Part shown: piece after piece, positions 27,518 through 35,799 of the stretch
Position numbering within the stretch: position 1 is the first letter of the stretch
How the letters are laid out: each line of letters starts with the position of its first letter
NCBI GenBank assembly: GCA_017505535.1
Contig: JAFVPD010000006.1
Location: 1 to 42,502 of the forward strand
Origin: Muribaculaceae bacterium
GTDB taxonomy: Bacteria > Bacteroidota > Bacteroidia > Bacteroidales > Muribaculaceae
Direction of reading: 5' to 3'
DNA: 42,502 nucleotides
Program-made: the position numbers and the translations under genes
Notes under the pieces: model-generated
Told to the model about the DNA's origin: nothing
The model's database searches: none
Seen by the model: only the letters and a program-made list of their open reading frames with translations

Positions 27518-28147
27518 CTACTCTTTGACAAGCGTGAATTTCTTGCCATTCCATGCATATTTCAACGAGGGTTTCAACCATTGCGATATACCCGAATAAG
27601 CCTCCCGGGACAAAAATTGTTCCGCATTTGACGTGAGAGTCAATGTGTTATCCTCAGAATTATATTCATATTGTACCAACATAAAGGGCAATGCGGCTCT
27701 CACATCATCTATCTTTTTGCTTCCGACCTTAGTGAGCCACGTTTTCAACTCGGGCTCCTTAAAGCACGATTTTTCGATAGGCTCCCAACGTGAGTTATAA
27801 AACGAGATGCGACTGTCGGCAATGGGAGTTTTCAACGTTTCGATGAGAGCAATTATTTCCTCTTTGCCATATTTAAGCACAACCACTTGATATTCCGACA
27901 CTTCACTCATAGTGAATCGCAACACCTTGTCGGTCAATGAGAGTATTCTCGCTTCGCCGTCCAACTTATTTTTTGAAGCGATTGACGTTCCGCTATTAAA
28001 ATAATCGATCATGTCGAGTCGTGTGTTCTTGGGCAATAGCGGAAGAACGACATCGGGCGCCGACGTAAATGCATCGACCGCCGAAAATGCCATTGCGCTA
28101 TGTATCGACATCAGCAACAACAATGCTGCTATAAAAATCTGTTTCAT
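27518..28147 (-). CDS. DUF3256 family exported protein
   Basis: A 209-residue protein with a signal peptide (about 1-20, ending SAMA). The mature sequence fits the Bacteroidetes DUF3256 family, whose function is unknown (segments PLLPKNTRLDMIDYF and TSNAEQFLSREAY). It lies between deaD (27 bp) and xseA, and is probably cotranscribed with them. Periplasmic location is inferred from the signal. Confidence 0.82.
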   Translation of the reverse strand: MKQIFIAALLLLMSIHSAMAFSAVDAFTSAPDVVLPLLPKNTRLDMIDYFNSGTSIASKNKLDGEARILSLTDKVLRFTMSEVSEYQVVVLKYGKEEIIALIETLKTPIADSRISFYNSRWEPIEKSCFKEPELKTWLTKVGSKKIDDVRAALPFMLVQYEYNSEDNTLTLTSNAEQFLSREAYSGISQWLKPSLKYAWNGKKFTLVKE

Positions 28148-28174
28148 AGTAATGTTCCTTAATCTATTCTTTTT

Positions 28175-29953
28175 TTATTTTTTGCGTCGGCCGGCTTTCT
28201 TGCCACCTCCGCGACCTTTACGCTTGAATGTTTCAAATCCGGCATCATCTGAGACAGCCTCACGATTGCGACGAGCAGCTGCACGCGAATAGTTTTTATC
28301 GGGTTCGGCAACTTCAGAGTATAATCTCTTGCCCATAAAATCGGCTCCTTTTAGCGACCCGACAACCCTTGCGGCATCACCTTTTTTCACGTCAAATAGC
28401 GAATAATTGGGCAGAAGGTCAATGCGCCCCACCTCAACACGGCTGCCGTTGACGTTGTGATTGAGCAATTCGATGAGATTTCCGGCATAGAAACCGTCGG
28501 ACTTGCCCACGTTCACATAGATGCGAGCCATACCCTTTTCGGCCGTGCGACGATCTTTCTCCTTATTGGTTCGAGGGCGATTGTCAACCTCATTTTCTTT
28601 CTTCTCCTTTTTGGGTTTGCGGTCTTCTACATAATCAATTTCGGGGGCATCTTTATAATAGTCCAACAGGCGATTAAACTCCAGCGACAAAACCCTCTTG
28701 AGCAAGTCATCGCCACTGAGCCAGCAAAGTTTGCGGCTCACACCATGGAAATATTTTCCGATTTCCTCCTCATTGACATCAACACGCTCCAAACGGTCGG
28801 CAAGATTATACAATTGCTTCTCAATGATGTGTTTAGGCGTTGGCACCTCTTTGCGCTCAAATTTTTTGCCAATCTTCTTCTCAATGTCACGCATTTTTCC
28901 ACGTTCACGCGAGTGTATAATCGCAACCGACACACCGGTTTTGCCGGCACGCCCTGTACGCCCCGAGCGATGGGTATATACGGCGATATCATCGGGAAGG
29001 CCGTAGTTTATAACATGAGATAGATCATCAACATCAAGACCACGCGCTGCCACATCGGTTGCAACGAGAATCGATAACACCCCATCACGGAACTTTTTCA
29101 TCACCGTGTCGCGTTGTTGTTGCGACAAATCGCCATGAAGCGAGTCGGCATTATACCCATCTTGAATGAGGTTGTCGGCAATTTCCTGTGTTTCGCGACG
29201 AGTGCGACAAAATATTATGGCATAGATATTGGGATTGTTGTCGGCCACGCGTTTTAATGCCAAATATTTATCCTTTGCGTTAACCAAATAGTAAACGTGG
29301 TTAACGTTTGCGGCGCCTTCGTTGCGTGTACCAATCACAAATTCAACGGGATTGTGCATGTAGTTCTTAGCAATGCCGGCAATCTCCTTGGGCATCGTTG
29401 CCGAGAACATCAATGTTTTGCGTTGCGGGGGTACTTGCGCCAATATTTCATTTATCGAGTCGAGAAATCCCATGTTGAGCATTTCGTCGGCCTCATCAAG
29501 TATCACCGTATTTACAAGATCGAGATGCACCACTCCCCTGTTTATCAAATCAATGAGACGGCCCGGAGTTGCCACCACGACATGCACACCGCGACGCAAT
29601 GATCGTATTTGACTCTCTATGCTTGAACCGCCATACACCGGCAAAACCGACATTTTGTGCATATACTTTGAGAAATCGGCCAAGTCGCCGGCAATTTGAA
29701 GGCACAATTCGCGAGTGGGCGACAATATCAGAGCCTGAGGCTTTTGCACCGTGGCATCGATGCGTTGTAACACCGGGAGGCCAAATGCCGCAGTTTTGCC
29801 CGTACCCGTTTGTGCAAGTGCCACCACATCACTATCTTCGTTAAGCAAATGAGGTATCACTTTTTCTTGAACAGGCATGGGCCGTTCAAACCCCAATTCG
29901 GCAATCGCGCGCAACAAATCCTCTCTAACTCCTAATTCTTCAAAACTTGCCAT
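28175..29953 (-). CDS. deaD: DEAD-box RNA helicase with DbpA-type RNA-binding domain
   Basis: A 592-residue RNA helicase of the DeaD/CsdA type, acting in ribosome assembly and RNA turnover. The helicase core has the Q motif (ERPMPVQ), Walker A AQTGTGKT (47-54), PTREL, DEAD box LDEADEML, SAT, and HRSGRTGRAG. A DbpA-like RNA-binding domain (about 472-550) starts at MARIYVNVGK. The end is a basic tail rich in Arg, Lys and Gly (about 555-592). It heads the six-gene block down to the alpha/beta hydrolase. A TATATTTG -7 box lies at 29984-29991. Confidence 0.95.
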   Translation of the reverse strand: MASFEELGVREDLLRAIAELGFERPMPVQEKVIPHLLNEDSDVVALAQTGTGKTAAFGLPVLQRIDATVQKPQALILSPTRELCLQIAGDLADFSKYMHKMSVLPVYGGSSIESQIRSLRRGVHVVVATPGRLIDLINRGVVHLDLVNTVILDEADEMLNMGFLDSINEILAQVPPQRKTLMFSATMPKEIAGIAKNYMHNPVEFVIGTRNEGAANVNHVYYLVNAKDKYLALKRVADNNPNIYAIIFCRTRRETQEIADNLIQDGYNADSLHGDLSQQQRDTVMKKFRDGVLSILVATDVAARGLDVDDLSHVINYGLPDDIAVYTHRSGRTGRAGKTGVSVAIIHSRERGKMRDIEKKIGKKFERKEVPTPKHIIEKQLYNLADRLERVDVNEEEIGKYFHGVSRKLCWLSGDDLLKRVLSLEFNRLLDYYKDAPEIDYVEDRKPKKEKKENEVDNRPRTNKEKDRRTAEKGMARIYVNVGKSDGFYAGNLIELLNHNVNGSRVEVGRIDLLPNYSLFDVKKGDAARVVGSLKGADFMGKRLYSEVAEPDKNYSRAAARRNREAVSDDAGFETFKRKGRGGGKKAGRRKK

Positions 29954-29983
29954 ATATATTTCAAAAAATATCGTTTTAAACTA

Positions 29984-29991
29984 CAAATATA
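29984..29991 (-). promoter_or_regulatory. -7 box for deaD
   Basis: The minus strand reads TATATTTG, an exact -7 match, 30 bp before the deaD ATG. The -33 half is not a TTG at the right spacing. Confidence 0.45.
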
Positions 29992-30093
29992 CAACACATC
30001 ACTCAAATATCACAGTTCAATCCCGTTTTTTGTGAAAGTTTAATTACGATAAATTTCGTAATTTTTTTATTCGCTGATATCGCGCAATTTTAT

Positions 30094-30123
30094 TTGCAAT
30101 CATGCTAATGTTTTATATATTTG
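30094..30123 (+). promoter_or_regulatory. Plus-strand promoter of the AT-rich island
   Basis: TTG (30094-30096), a 19-nt spacer and TATATTTG (30116-30123) form an exact Bacteroidetes consensus promoter. Transcription would start near 30130, about 40 nt before the ATG at 30171, so it served the now-broken leader gene and can still drive the two ORFs behind it. Confidence 0.65.
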
Positions 30124-30170
30124 CGAAATAAAGGGAGTAGATTGCTTAATAATCGTCTAAGATCGGTCCA

Positions 30171-30387
30171 ATGTTTATGAGAAAAGTAGTCTTGAAAATA
30201 TTACTAAACGCGATGATTGCGTTGATGACCGTTGATGCGTTGTCCCAAAGTTCGGATTGGAACTATGTGATGACGATAGAGCCATGCAAGGACATACCCC
30301 AATCCCCAAATGGATTTAGAACCACATTCTATAAAATCATTTTATAAAGAAATTGATTTATTACCATCATCAAATTATGTTGAATAA
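30171..30387 (+). pseudogene. Broken exported-protein gene, possible Rhs/YD-repeat remnant
   Basis: An ATG at 30171 opens a 58-codon frame ending at TAA 30345-30347. It starts with a signal-peptide-like stretch (about residues 4-24, ending DALS) followed by QSSDWNYVMTIEP, similar in look to the first residues of Bacteroidales Rhs/YD-repeat proteins (signal, then NYVxT). From 30310 a second frame, offset by one base, reads 25 codons to a TAA at 30385-30387 and looks like an ordinary polar C-terminus (MDLEPHSIKSFYKEIDLL). The simplest reading is that a long gene lost its middle and the two ends now abut near 30300. The Rhs assignment is a guess; the presence of a promoter and signal peptide without a full gene is seen directly. 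An alternative is an intact 58-residue secreted peptide. Confidence 0.4.
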
Positions 30388-30435
30388 TACTTAGATGAGA
30401 AATTAATACTAAACATCGCTTTAACCCAATAAAGT

Positions 30436-31422
30436 ATGAAACAAAGAATTCTGTATTGGACAATACTAAGTGGAATACTTATATCAAACTTTCGCGCTTC
30501 AGGGAGTATCTGGATTGCGTATTATATTGAGGATAGGCTCACCGAAGTCCCCAATTGTTGGTTAGTGAGTTCAGTAGTCTCATGTATTTGGGCTTCGTTC
30601 ATTAGTTTTATTATTCTTAGAATGCTCAGTTTGAGATTTCGGAGAACTATTGTCGTCTCAAAATTTTTAATTAGTTGGATTATTGGTTTTGGGCTCATAT
30701 ATGCATTGGTAATGGGAGGAAATAGTCTTGGATATGAAGCTCTATCTCAAATATTTGACATTCCTAATGCACAAAAATGGCAGGAATCTACGACTTTGCA
30801 CAACTTAGGGATACATATTCCGCCATTCTTGGTTATAATTTTTACAACATTAATATATACTATCCTATGGCGAAATGCTGTTCTATGGAAAAGGGACAAC
30901 ACTCAACCTACCACTGAAATTGGCATTAGAGATAGAGATGAAAAATCTGAACTCCCCAAACATGTATCAGTTAATCAACTTAAGTCTTGGAAATTTTATA
31001 TAGGAGTTTTAATATGGGTGGTAATCTGCTTGGCGGTATCCACAGTTTTTCCACATCAACCAATTGCCGATTTTTTCTCGCTTCTTAATATATATCCCTC
31101 ACAAAATTTTGAAGTATTCGCTTTTGTATTTTATATATACAGCGCAGGGTGGAGTTATGTCCTTTCTTGGTGGATATTGAATGAGTGGATAGGTTTCAAT
31201 GTCCTCCGCAAAAGGTATATCTTAGTTGGAGGTGCAATTGCAACTATAACATCTTATTTTGTTAATGCAACAATAATTAATCCTATTCCATATAGATATT
31301 ATGATATATATAGTCCAGAAAATATCATAATTGATTCCAATACCTATATTCCCCTTATCATAGGAATCATTTCAACGACTATACTCCATATTATTAACAT
31401 AAAAGTTTTTCTTAGAAAATAA
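30436..31422 (+). CDS. Hypothetical polytopic membrane protein
   Basis: A 328-residue protein with about seven or eight hydrophobic segments (about 5-28, 45-65, 75-95, 128-148, 185-205, 225-247, 255-275 and 300-325) and a polar cytosolic-type loop at about 152-184. No family is recognised. Base use is clearly more AT-rich than the neighbours, with frequent ATA, TTA and AAT codons, which suggests recent transfer. It sits on the plus strand, opposite to both flanking operons, 48 bp behind the broken leader gene. An immunity or accessory role is only an inference from position. Confidence 0.75.
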   Translation: MKQRILYWTILSGILISNFRASGSIWIAYYIEDRLTEVPNCWLVSSVVSCIWASFISFIILRMLSLRFRRTIVVSKFLISWIIGFGLIYALVMGGNSLGYEALSQIFDIPNAQKWQESTTLHNLGIHIPPFLVIIFTTLIYTILWRNAVLWKRDNTQPTTEIGIRDRDEKSELPKHVSVNQLKSWKFYIGVLIWVVICLAVSTVFPHQPIADFFSLLNIYPSQNFEVFAFVFYIYSAGWSYVLSWWILNEWIGFNVLRKRYILVGGAIATITSYFVNATIINPIPYRYYDIYSPENIIIDSNTYIPLIIGIISTTILHIINIKVFLRK

Positions 31423-31440
31423 TCGCAAAATAAGTATTGT

Positions 31441-31836
31441 ATGATAAAGTTAATTGAGGACCTTATCTATAGAAGGAAGTTAGATAAAGGACGTAAGGTA
31501 ATGCTAATTTCTATGAGTATTTTTTTTACACTTTTTGGAGTCTATTATTATTTTCAGGGTAAAAAGTATAATGAACGAGTGGAGTATGCATATAATATAG
31601 CGTTAAACGATTCTGTCAAAGAAATAAAATCTTATGCCAAAACAGGTATTAAATTATGGTTGAGAGGTGATTCAATATTGGTGATCTATGCGGCTGACGC
31701 CTTCGAAACCAGAGCAATTTTTGGGTTAGTAGAGAAGAGAGGTTATCGACTTATCTCAAAGAGAGAGAAATCAAATTTAATGTATTTTTCAAATGGCATA
31801 GATTCAACCACTATATGGTTAGAGAAACCTGAATAA
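31441..31836 (+). CDS. Hypothetical small membrane-anchored protein
   Basis: A 131-residue protein with a basic N-terminus, one membrane helix (about 20-38, LISMSIFFTLFGVYYYF) and a soluble domain (about 42-131) with alternating strands and helices. No family is recognised. It begins 18 bp after the polytopic membrane protein, shares its AT-rich composition and is probably cotranscribed. Confidence 0.7.
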   Translation: MIKLIEDLIYRRKLDKGRKVMLISMSIFFTLFGVYYYFQGKKYNERVEYAYNIALNDSVKEIKSYAKTGIKLWLRGDSILVIYAADAFETRAIFGLVEKRGYRLISKREKSNLMYFSNGIDSTTIWLEKPE

Positions 31837-31933
31837 TAGGGAAAGATAACTTGACAGAATAGTGATTGTGAATAATAGCGATACTACCAGCAAACATTAG
31901 ACTCTATAGTTATCGTACGAAAATATTAATTTT

Positions 31934-32032
31934 ATGGCACGAAACATCACAGCGATTATAGCGGCATGGGTGGCGATAGCATGCACGGCCGCAACACCCG
32001 ATATGCCGATGGAGTTTATGCTAATGGCTTAG
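31934..32032 (+). other. Short ORF with signal-like N-terminus, possible remnant
   Basis: A 32-codon frame (MARNITAIIAAWVAIACTA then a short tail) with a lipobox-like AIAC. It overlaps the 3' end of the histidine kinase gene by 12 bp, tail to tail. It may be the leader of a lost exported protein, or chance. Low confidence. Confidence 0.25.
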
Positions 32033-33235
32033 TGGTAGGTCGATGCGGAATGTAGTGCCAATACCCGGCTCGGAGGTTTTTACATAGATTTTGCCGGCAT
32101 GATATTGCTCAATGATGCGTTTTGCAAGAGTAAGACCAAGCCCCCACCCACGTTTCTTGGTAGTATAGCCGGGGTTGAATATCGTTTTGAAGTTTTTGCG
32201 TGATATTCCTTTTCCGGTATCGGCCACTTCGACATATACATAGTCCTTCTCCTTGCCTGTTGTCACGGCTATTGCACCTGAGCCTTCCATTGCATCGACT
32301 GCATTTTTGATGAGGTTTTCCATTACCCATTCAAACAGAGGCGCCGAAATCATGGCCGGCAAGGCGTTGCTGTCTAAATCGACCGTAAGATTGATGCGCG
32401 ACGAGATGCGCGACGACATATAGGAAGAAGAGCGAGCAACGGCATCGTTGAGGTTTTCCGACTCCATTTGAGGCTTTGAGCCAATCTTGGAGAAGCGCGA
32501 GGCAATGGTGCTCAAACGTTTCACGTCTTTGTTCATCTCGGCAACCGTTTCGGCATCTACACCTAAGCTCTCCAACAGTTCCATCCATGCCATGAGCGAT
32601 GAGATGGGAGTGCCGAGTTGATGAGCCGTTTCTTTTGACAACCCCACCCACACTTTGTTTTGCTCGGCTTTTTTTGTTGACAACACAGCAAAATATACCA
32701 CCGCAATAAATGCGAGCATCACAAGCAGTTGCACATAGGGGTAATAGCTGAGTCGTTGTAGCAGTTTGGAATCTTCATAGTAGAGATATTGCCGATTGTC
32801 GGGCGAAATGTCCATCACAATGATGTTTGATGAGTTTTTGAGATCGGCCAATTTTTCGTTCAAGAATTGCTGATTTAGCTCAGTATAGGGCATTATGGGG
32901 TCTTGAGCCTCGGGAAGGTCAAAGTTTTTCTGTCCGAGAATATTGTCCTTGTCATCGGTCCATAGCACCGGAATGGTGCGGTTTCGTTCGATGATGTTGA
33001 GCAAAAAGTCGATATCAATTCCGGCAGAAATGCTCGTTGAGTCATCAACAGATGCATTACCAATGTTCACGATTTCTTTTGTTGCATCGGCCCATATCTG
33101 CATGCGGTCACGTTCTTGCTCCGAAAGGTCCTTGACAAGACTGTTTGACACATAGAGGAACAAGACCACCACTCCTACTGAAATAATCAGAAAGAGTAAC
33201 ACACCATATCGTCGTCGATCATAAATATTTGCCAT
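32021..33235 (-). CDS. Sensor histidine kinase
   Basis: A 404-residue inner-membrane kinase from the ATG at 33235; a TTG one codon upstream is the only other option. Two membrane helices (about 11-31 and 166-186) enclose a periplasmic sensor region of about 130 residues. The cytoplasmic part has H205 in the H-box SKETAHQLGTPISSL, the N-box ENLIKNAVDAM, G1 DTGKGI and G2 GWGLGL, so it is catalytically complete. No HAMP domain is obvious. No response regulator lies nearby; the HAD gene is 45 bp upstream. The signal is unknown. Confidence 0.92.
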   Translation of the reverse strand: MANIYDRRRYGVLLFLIISVGVVVLFLYVSNSLVKDLSEQERDRMQIWADATKEIVNIGNASVDDSTSISAGIDIDFLLNIIERNRTIPVLWTDDKDNILGQKNFDLPEAQDPIMPYTELNQQFLNEKLADLKNSSNIIVMDISPDNRQYLYYEDSKLLQRLSYYPYVQLLVMLAFIAVVYFAVLSTKKAEQNKVWVGLSKETAHQLGTPISSLMAWMELLESLGVDAETVAEMNKDVKRLSTIASRFSKIGSKPQMESENLNDAVARSSSYMSSRISSRINLTVDLDSNALPAMISAPLFEWVMENLIKNAVDAMEGSGAIAVTTGKEKDYVYVEVADTGKGISRKNFKTIFNPGYTTKKRGWGLGLTLAKRIIEQYHAGKIYVKTSEPGIGTTFRIDLPLSH

Positions 33236-33280
33236 CAATTATTTAACGCAAAAATCGCAATAATATTACTCAGAGCATCA

Positions 33281-34111
33281 TTAATGGGCATTCTCTACAT
33301 CATGTGCAATAAATCGGGCTACCGAATCGGTGATATTGGCTTCAATCACATGGGTTGCCATCGCTTTGACTTGGTCAAGGGCATTTCCCACAGCCACCGA
33401 CACGTCGGCAACTTGCATCATGGGAATATCGTTCAGATTGTCGCCAAAAACCACAATGCGGTCGGCATTGATGGTGTTGGCAAGCGATTTCACCGCAGCC
33501 GCCTTTGACACTTGTGGCGCAAATATCTCAAGTATCCCGGTATCGGCTCCGAAGATGTCAACGTAGGCCGACACAGAGCAGTCAACTGTTGCTCGCAACT
33601 CCTCGGCCAACGAAAAGATGCGTTGCAACTCTCCCATTGCAAAATACAACAATGTGGGTTGATGGTGATTGTAGAGGCTATCGAGATGAAAACGCTTATA
33701 CCGGAGGTCGGACCGTTCTTTGACAAAATTTTGTTCCTTTGGCGACATTTTTCCTTGATGATACACATCAAGGACATTATCTTGGCTCAATGTATATTGA
33801 AATAATGCGATGCCAAATGTTGCGCTTTTCTCTTCGATGCATCGCGCTGTTACATTGTTGATGTGAGAGGGATTGCTGTAACTGCATTTTTCCCTATCCC
33901 ATAGCGAGGCACCTGTCATCACAATTGCAGGGAGCGCCATTGCGGTATGGGCAAGAATTGGTTGCACGGTTGCGGGGGTGCGTGCTGTCGCAACGGTGAT
34001 GAGTGCTCCTTGCGAGGTCAAGTCACAGATAATTTTGGCCGACGTAGGGCTCACTTTGCTGTCGGGGCCGAGCAAAGTTCCGTCCATATCGGTGACATAA
34101 AGAGTTTTCAT
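33281..34111 (-). CDS. Cof-type HAD-superfamily phosphatase
   Basis: A 276-residue cytosolic phosphatase. D8 and D10 in motif I (TDMDGTLLG) are the nucleophile and acid, T60 falls in the motif II region (TVATART region), and GDNLNDIPMM near the C-terminus is motif IV. The C2-type cap between them is the Cof/YbiV layout, whose members dephosphorylate sugar phosphates, flavin precursors and similar metabolites. The ATG at 34111 is chosen because motif I follows at the normal distance; a frame from 34138 adds nine residues. A TATTTTTG -7 box at 34116-34123 lies so close to this ATG that the transcript could be almost leaderless. Confidence 0.88.
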   Translation of the reverse strand: MKTLYVTDMDGTLLGPDSKVSPTSAKIICDLTSQGALITVATARTPATVQPILAHTAMALPAIVMTGASLWDREKCSYSNPSHINNVTARCIEEKSATFGIALFQYTLSQDNVLDVYHQGKMSPKEQNFVKERSDLRYKRFHLDSLYNHHQPTLLYFAMGELQRIFSLAEELRATVDCSVSAYVDIFGADTGILEIFAPQVSKAAAVKSLANTINADRIVVFGDNLNDIPMMQVADVSVAVGNALDQVKAMATHVIEANITDSVARFIAHDVENAH

Positions 34112-34178
34112 ACCACAAAAATAATCATAATTACTCACAAATGGGGCTTGTTGGGGTCAAATCTTATCATAAAACAAA

Positions 34179-34207
34179 CGACGGCTGCCAAATTGAGGCA
34201 GCCGTCG
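34179..34207 (-). terminator. Terminator of the Sus-like operon
   Basis: An 11-bp perfect stem (CGACGGCTGCC 34179-34189, complement 34197-34207) with a 7-nt loop, followed on the minus strand by TTTGTTTTATG. It lies 29 bp after the last gene of the operon. Confidence 0.88.
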
Positions 34208-34235
34208 CTATCTATTATAGAATTAAGATTGATTC

Positions 34236-35732
34236 TTATTCTACTTTACCTTTACCGGTCACGAAGTTGAGGTAAACTTTACCGGCAGGATTTCCGGTGC
34301 GGGCTTGGTCGCCACCATTACCGCGGTACATGATGTTACCATCTTCGTAGAAGATAAATTCAGTCTTCCACCAGTCATATCCGGGGAGTTCGATGCAGAG
34401 ACGCAAGCAGCTTGCATCGGTTCCGTCAGTTGCAAGAACAGCAGGAGAAACGAAAGGCCATTCAGCATCGCCATCACCTACTACTTGGAACTTCCATTCT
34501 TCAGTAGAATTCCAGATACCACCATTGGCAGCACCAAATACATATACATTGGGTTCGTAAACGTTGAGTACAGGTTTAACGCCTGAATTGTCGATAACGA
34601 AGATGTACCAACCGGCCTTTTCAACTGCGAGGTTACCACCGTCGCTTGTTACTTCACCGGCAACACAAGTGCCAACAGTAGCACCGTCGTAGCCAAATTC
34701 GCCACCGTCCCAAGCAGTGTTAGAATTGAACTTGAATCCTTCACCTGCTTTCACGTAGCGGATAGTCCAGAATACTGATTCATTTGAGCCGTTTACAACA
34801 ACCATTTGAGCAGCATTGTCCCAATTCCAACCACAGAAACCACCAATCATGTACATTGTTTTTGGAGCTTCTTCAATCTTGAAGCTGAGGTTTTCGGCAT
34901 TGAAATTGAACACCCATTTACCTTCCAATGGGAAGTTACCCACAGCGGGAACAACGCCGTCAACGTTAGTATCGAGCATACCTTCCATCAAGTCATAAGA
35001 ATCGGCATTGGGAGCGTAGATAGTGTGAGCAGTTCCTTCGGGAGCATTTTTAGCTACGATGTACCATTCCCAAAGTTCTTCGTCGATGATGTCGTCGTAA
35101 GGGATAGATACAGTTGCTTTAAAGTTGGGGTTGTCATAAACATTTCCACCGGTGCAAAGGAATTCGGCTACTTCTTTACCGTTAGCAACGAGTTTGTACA
35201 CTTCGTCGATAAAGAAAGCAGGAGCGAATGGAGTCACGGTGAGAGATGCTTGACCCAAATAAAGTTCAGGATTACCAATGCGCACAGCAGATGTACCGTT
35301 CACAGCATAGGCAGCAAAACGCACATGAGATTCACGAGCTTGAGGATTTTTACCAAATTCAGCAACGTGAGCAGCTTGCCAATCAGAAGGAGCAACATAA
35401 ACAACGTTGTCGATAACAGTAGTAGCTACTTCTTGAGGAGAAGCAAAATCATTTGCGCCGTCGAGTTGCATCACAAATTTCAAAGAAGCAACTTCGGGAA
35501 GACCTGCCGCTTCAACTACATTAAGAACTGCAACGTTTTGAGATGCTTCGTTAGCAGCACCAAGGTCGGCAACGCCGGCTTCAATTGCAGCACCCTGAGC
35601 AACAACAAGTCCGGCAGCTTCCATTATTGTTTCTTGAGGGTTGCTTTGTGGAATGGCTTTGCTTTCATCGTCTTCACACGCAGTGAATCCAAGAGCACAA
35701 GCAGCCATTAACATTATGCTAAGTTTCTTCAT
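34236..35732 (-). CDS. SusF/SusE-like outer-membrane glycan-binding lipoprotein
   Basis: A 498-residue lipoprotein (lipobox FTAC, Cys19) whose Cys is followed by an acidic run (EDDES), the surface-export signal type of Bacteroidetes. The N-terminal part (about 25-270) fits SusE/F-type beta-sandwich domains. About 292-392 (MYMIGGFCGWNWDNAAQM) has the SusF/SusE starch-binding module look, with exposed Trp residues, and about 394-497 is a second module (VYVFGAANGGIWN). It is expected to hold glycan at the cell surface for the SusC/D importer. It is the last gene of the operon, behind an intercistronic hairpin. Confidence 0.85.
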   Translation of the reverse strand: MKKLSIMLMAACALGFTACEDDESKAIPQSNPQETIMEAAGLVVAQGAAIEAGVADLGAANEASQNVAVLNVVEAAGLPEVASLKFVMQLDGANDFASPQEVATTVIDNVVYVAPSDWQAAHVAEFGKNPQARESHVRFAAYAVNGTSAVRIGNPELYLGQASLTVTPFAPAFFIDEVYKLVANGKEVAEFLCTGGNVYDNPNFKATVSIPYDDIIDEELWEWYIVAKNAPEGTAHTIYAPNADSYDLMEGMLDTNVDGVVPAVGNFPLEGKWVFNFNAENLSFKIEEAPKTMYMIGGFCGWNWDNAAQMVVVNGSNESVFWTIRYVKAGEGFKFNSNTAWDGGEFGYDGATVGTCVAGEVTSDGGNLAVEKAGWYIFVIDNSGVKPVLNVYEPNVYVFGAANGGIWNSTEEWKFQVVGDGDAEWPFVSPAVLATDGTDASCLRLCIELPGYDWWKTEFIFYEDGNIMYRGNGGDQARTGNPAGKVYLNFVTGKGKVE

Positions 35733-35751
35733 ATTGTTTCTATGATTTAAG

Positions 35752-35788
35752 TAACTTGCAGTCCCAAAAGACTTGCGACTGCAAGTTA
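35752..35788 (-). promoter_or_regulatory. Intercistronic hairpin between the two SusE/F-like genes
   Basis: A perfect 12-bp inverted repeat (TAACTTGCAGTC 35752-35763, complement 35777-35788) with a 13-nt loop. No U-run follows on the minus strand, so it is more likely a processing or mRNA-stabilising element than a full terminator, separating expression of the last gene from susC-susD. Confidence 0.5.
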
Positions 35789-35799
35789 TTGATTAATCT

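Noticed and set aside
30171..32032. Insertion sequence or integrative element
   Set aside because: No transposase, integrase, terminal inverted repeats, target duplications or tRNA att site were seen around the AT-rich island.
34806..35711. A 301-codon plus-strand ORF antisense to the SusF-like gene
   Set aside because: It is a shadow of the real lipoprotein gene: no signal, no family resemblance and a Ser/Thr/Val/Phe-heavy composition typical of antisense frames.
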